DNA of 64,000 bases from Salinicola peritrichatus. Its GTDB lineage: Bacteria > Pseudomonadota > Gammaproteobacteria > Pseudomonadales > Halomonadaceae. The stretch lies in the NCBI RefSeq assembly GCF_003206715.1, contig NZ_PZJU01000029.1:107448-171447 (forward strand), given 5' to 3'. Position numbers and translations under genes: made by a program. The notes under the pieces were generated by a model. It did not search any database. It was not told where the DNA came from and worked only from the letters and a program-made list of their open reading frames with translations. Numbering within the stretch: position 1 is the stretch's first letter; each line of letters begins with the position of its first letter. Positions 61,764-64,000 of the stretch are shown here, piece by piece.

Positions 61764-61905
61764 GGAAATATTGAATAAATCGCCGAATGGCGTGAAGCGC
61801 AAGGCGCACGCAGCGCAAAAACCGGAGCCTATGGGGTATAGGTGAGGATTTTGAGCAGCGCGCAACGCAGCGATTTACCCATGCAGGCATTTATGCGGTG
61901 TTTCC
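61764..61905. mobile_element. MITE-like element with IS5/IS1031-type ends
   Basis: Imperfect terminal inverted repeats GGAAATATTGAATAAAT (61764-61780) and, on the other strand, GGAAACACCGCATAAAT (61905-61889) bound a ~142-base element. TTA directly flanks both ends (61761-61763 and 61906-61908), the TNA-type three-base duplication of IS1031-group elements. It carries no gene and looks non-autonomous. Confidence 0.65.
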
Positions 61906-62045
61906 TTAGCCTTGAAAGCGCTATCGCCGGCTCCATAATGGGGTTTTGCTCGCGACGGATCGTCGACGGGGCGTTGGCCATCACGGCAACGTCGATGCAC
62001 GGACAACGGGGAAGCGGCGCTTCCTCATGACATAAGGTGTTGAGC

Positions 62046-63659
62046 GTGTCTGATCAACTCGCCACGAACGTCGGCCGACTGATGGCGCCGGCCCGCAATG
62101 GATTGCTTGGTCGTCTGCGGCGAGGCATCGAAAAGGAAGGGTTGCGCGTCGACGCCCATGGCGCCATCGCGGCGACGCCGCATCCCTATACTTTCGGCTC
62201 CAAGCTGACCCACCCGCACATTACCACCGATTATTCCGAGGCACTGCTCGAGTACATCACGCCGGTCTACTGCCGTCCCGCGGATGCGCTCTCCTTCCTC
62301 GGCGATCTGTTGCGCTTCAGCTATCGCAATCTCGATGACGAGTGGATCTGGCCGGCCAGCATGCCGGCGCGCCTTCACGGTAACGAAAGTATTCCGATCG
62401 CCGACTACGGCACCTCCAACATCGGCACCATGAAACACGTCTACCGCAAGGGCCTGGACGTGCGCTACGGCCGCATCATGCAGTCGATCGCCGGCATTCA
62501 TTACAACGTCTCGTTGCCCGAGGACATCTGGCCGCTGCTGCAGTCGCTCGAGGGGCGCGAGGATGAGTCGCCCAAGGGGTACCGGTCGACCCGCTATTTC
62601 GACCTGATACGCAATTTCCGCCGCAACAGCTGGCTGCTGCTCTATCTGTTCGGCGCTTCGCCGGCGCTGGATCGCAGCTTTCTGGGAGGTGTCGGCGGTG
62701 ACCAGCGCTGCGACAAGCTCAAGGCGTGGGGAAAAGGGCAGGAAACGCTTTACGCCCCCTATGCCACCAGCCTGCGGATGTCCGACCTGGGCTATCAGAA
62801 CAAGGTTCAATCGCAGCTCAAGATCTGTTTCAACTCGCTTTCCAACTACGTCGGCACCCTGCGCCACGCCATCTCCACCGAGTGGCCGGACTATCGCCGC
62901 ATCGGGGTCGAGGTCGAGGGTGACTGGCGTCAGCTGAGCGCCAACATTCTGCAGATCGAGAACGAGTACTACAGCGATATCCGCCCCAAGCGGGTAGCCC
63001 GTCACGACGAGACGCCGACCCAGGCGCTCGAGGCGCGCGGGGTGGAGTATATCGAGGTGCGCTGTCTCGATCTCAATCCGTTTTTGCCGCTGGGCATCGA
63101 TGAGCCGCAGATGCGGTTTCTCGACACCTTCCTGCTCTGGTGTCTATTGTCCGAGAGCCCATGGATTCCCGACGAGGAGTGCGATCGCCTGGACGACAAT
63201 CGCCGGCTGGTGGTCGAGCGCGGCCGCGATCCCGAACTCGAGCTGCAGGTGGGCGAACGTCGCATGCCGCTCGCCGCACGCGGCCACGAGATCATCGCCG
63301 GCATGCGGAAAGTCGCGGCGCTGCTCGACGTGATCGAGGGTGACGAGCTGCACGTCGCGGCGGTGACTTCGCTGGCCCGGCGGCTGGACGACCCGGAGTC
63401 GACGCCGTCGGCGCAGATGCTGCGGGCGCTCGAGGCACACGGTGGTGAGTGGGCCGATTTCGTGACCGACCTGGCCAAGGCGCAGGCACGTCAATGGCGC
63501 TCGACGCCGATGGATCATGATCGGGATGCGCTGTTCAGCCAACTGGCGGAGACCTCGCATCAACAGCAGCACGATATCGAGGCCGAAGATCAGGTATCGT
63601 TCGCCCAGTTCATCGCCGATTATTTCGAACGGGCGAGGGAACCGCGCTCGGCAGCCTGA
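62046..63659 (+). CDS. gshA: Glutamate-cysteine ligase
   Basis: A 537-residue enzyme for the first step of glutathione synthesis. Family landmarks: RRGIEKEGLRVDAHGAIAATPHP, TTDYSEALLEYITPV, GTSNIGTMKHVYRKGLDVRYG, and EYIEVRCLDLNPFLPLGI. Start is likely the GTG at 62046 (AAGGTG about eight bases before, giving MSDQLATNV); in-frame GTG 62037 and TTG 62040 are alternatives. The gap before it, 62046 back to tex, holds the MITE. The family C-terminal disordered region is short. Confidence 0.95.
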   Translation: MSDQLATNVGRLMAPARNGLLGRLRRGIEKEGLRVDAHGAIAATPHPYTFGSKLTHPHITTDYSEALLEYITPVYCRPADALSFLGDLLRFSYRNLDDEWIWPASMPARLHGNESIPIADYGTSNIGTMKHVYRKGLDVRYGRIMQSIAGIHYNVSLPEDIWPLLQSLEGREDESPKGYRSTRYFDLIRNFRRNSWLLLYLFGASPALDRSFLGGVGGDQRCDKLKAWGKGQETLYAPYATSLRMSDLGYQNKVQSQLKICFNSLSNYVGTLRHAISTEWPDYRRIGVEVEGDWRQLSANILQIENEYYSDIRPKRVARHDETPTQALEARGVEYIEVRCLDLNPFLPLGIDEPQMRFLDTFLLWCLLSESPWIPDEECDRLDDNRRLVVERGRDPELELQVGERRMPLAARGHEIIAGMRKVAALLDVIEGDELHVAAVTSLARRLDDPESTPSAQMLRALEAHGGEWADFVTDLAKAQARQWRSTPMDHDRDALFSQLAETSHQQQHDIEAEDQVSFAQFIADYFERAREPRSAA

Positions 63660-63742
63660 GTCTGTTAGGTGAGCACACGAGCCGAACCTGTGGGATGGGG
63701 CGTCGTCGATAACGAATACCGGATAATCAGTGGAAGAGCTGC

Positions 63743-64000
63743 ATGCAAATCAAGCATCGGATAGCGCAGGCCAGTGTCCGTCAATGGTGCCTGCTGGGGC
63801 TGTTGATGTGCTGTTTCATGATGGCCGTCGCCCTCTACCTGCAATACGGGGTCGGGCTGGAGCCCTGCCCGTTGTGCATTTTTCAGCGCGTCGCCGTCAT
63901 CTCGGCAGGTGTATTCTTTCTGATCGGCGCCATCCACAATCCCAGGCATTGGGGCGGGATCGTCTATGCTGTGCTGGCGCTGCTCGCGGTGCTGGCCGGG
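63743..64000 (+). CDS. dsbB: Disulfide bond formation protein DsbB (partial; runs off window)
   Basis: The first 86 codons. The N-terminal helix (WCLLGLLMCCFMMAVALYL) and the first periplasmic pair CPLC in GLEPCPLCIFQRV are visible, as is part of the next helix. DsbB reoxidises DsbA and passes electrons to quinone. The starting ATG is at 63743, 83 bases after gshA; the rest is outside the window. Confidence 0.92.
   Translation, partial: MQIKHRIAQASVRQWCLLGLLMCCFMMAVALYLQYGVGLEPCPLCIFQRVAVISAGVFFLIGAIHNPRHWGGIVYAVLALLAVLAG

Overview
The window reads as ordinary chromosomal DNA of a GC-rich gammaproteobacterium. The best guess is a member of the Halomonadaceae (Halomonas, Salinicola or Kushneria type). 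The guess rests on gene order (tesA divergent from ybbA-ybbP; nrdR-ribD-ribBA-ribH-nusB-thiL-pgpA; nudE/yrfG/hslR/hslO/pckA), on genes for the compatible solute glucosylglycerate, and on short intergenic repeats of a kind I associate with halomonads. Taxonomy is inference. I saw no rRNA, tRNA, CRISPR, prophage or intact insertion sequence.

Layout. 1-8.0 kb: truncated ettA, small envelope-type protein, MFS transporter, SelT/W/H-like protein, zntB, tesA, and a ybbAP-like ABC exporter. 8.2-13.7 kb: glyA, then a D-galactonate cluster (FadR-type GntR regulator, dgoD, dgoA, dgoK). 13.7-16.0 kb: gpgP-gpgS for glucosylglycerate, preceded by what looks like an NtrC site and a sigma-54 promoter. 16.0-21.8 kb: a minus-strand, Fur-box-led uptake operon (hmuTUV-like ABC transporter, PadR regulator, TonB receptor) with ATGA overlaps between its first four genes. 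22-26.6 kb: a sulfur module (persulfide-dioxygenase-like MBL protein, wrecked sulfide:quinone reductase gene, SulP permease, two YeeE/YedE half-transporters). 26.8-29.0 kb: fluoride channel and a GH13_18 sugar phosphorylase that may recycle glucosylglycerate. 29.2-36.3 kb: nrdR, riboflavin, nusB, thiL, pgpA and a DUF945 protein. 36.4-43.2 kb: heat-shock-type promoter and lon, lipoprotein, EamA transporter, GFA protein, SDR, acyltransferase. 43.2-49.0 kb: AtoE-type carboxylate transporter, a three-module molybdenum-enzyme/reductase fusion, and a divergent LysR regulator with a clear dyad operator. 49-54 kb: MocA-type oxidoreductase and a kdgT-uxaA-like sugar-acid locus with its LysR regulator. 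54-64 kb: acidic secreted protein, nudE, yrfG, hslR, hslO, pckA, tex, a MITE-like element, gshA and the start of dsbB.

How it fits together. Three catabolic modules deal with sugar acids (dgo; uxaA/kdgT; pckA for gluconeogenesis). The gpg genes and the GH13_18 phosphorylase could form a synthesis and recycling loop for an osmolyte known to respond to salt and nitrogen limitation, and the promoter signals seen here agree with nitrogen control. The least-explained unit is the molybdoenzyme-reductase fusion with its own regulator and transporter.
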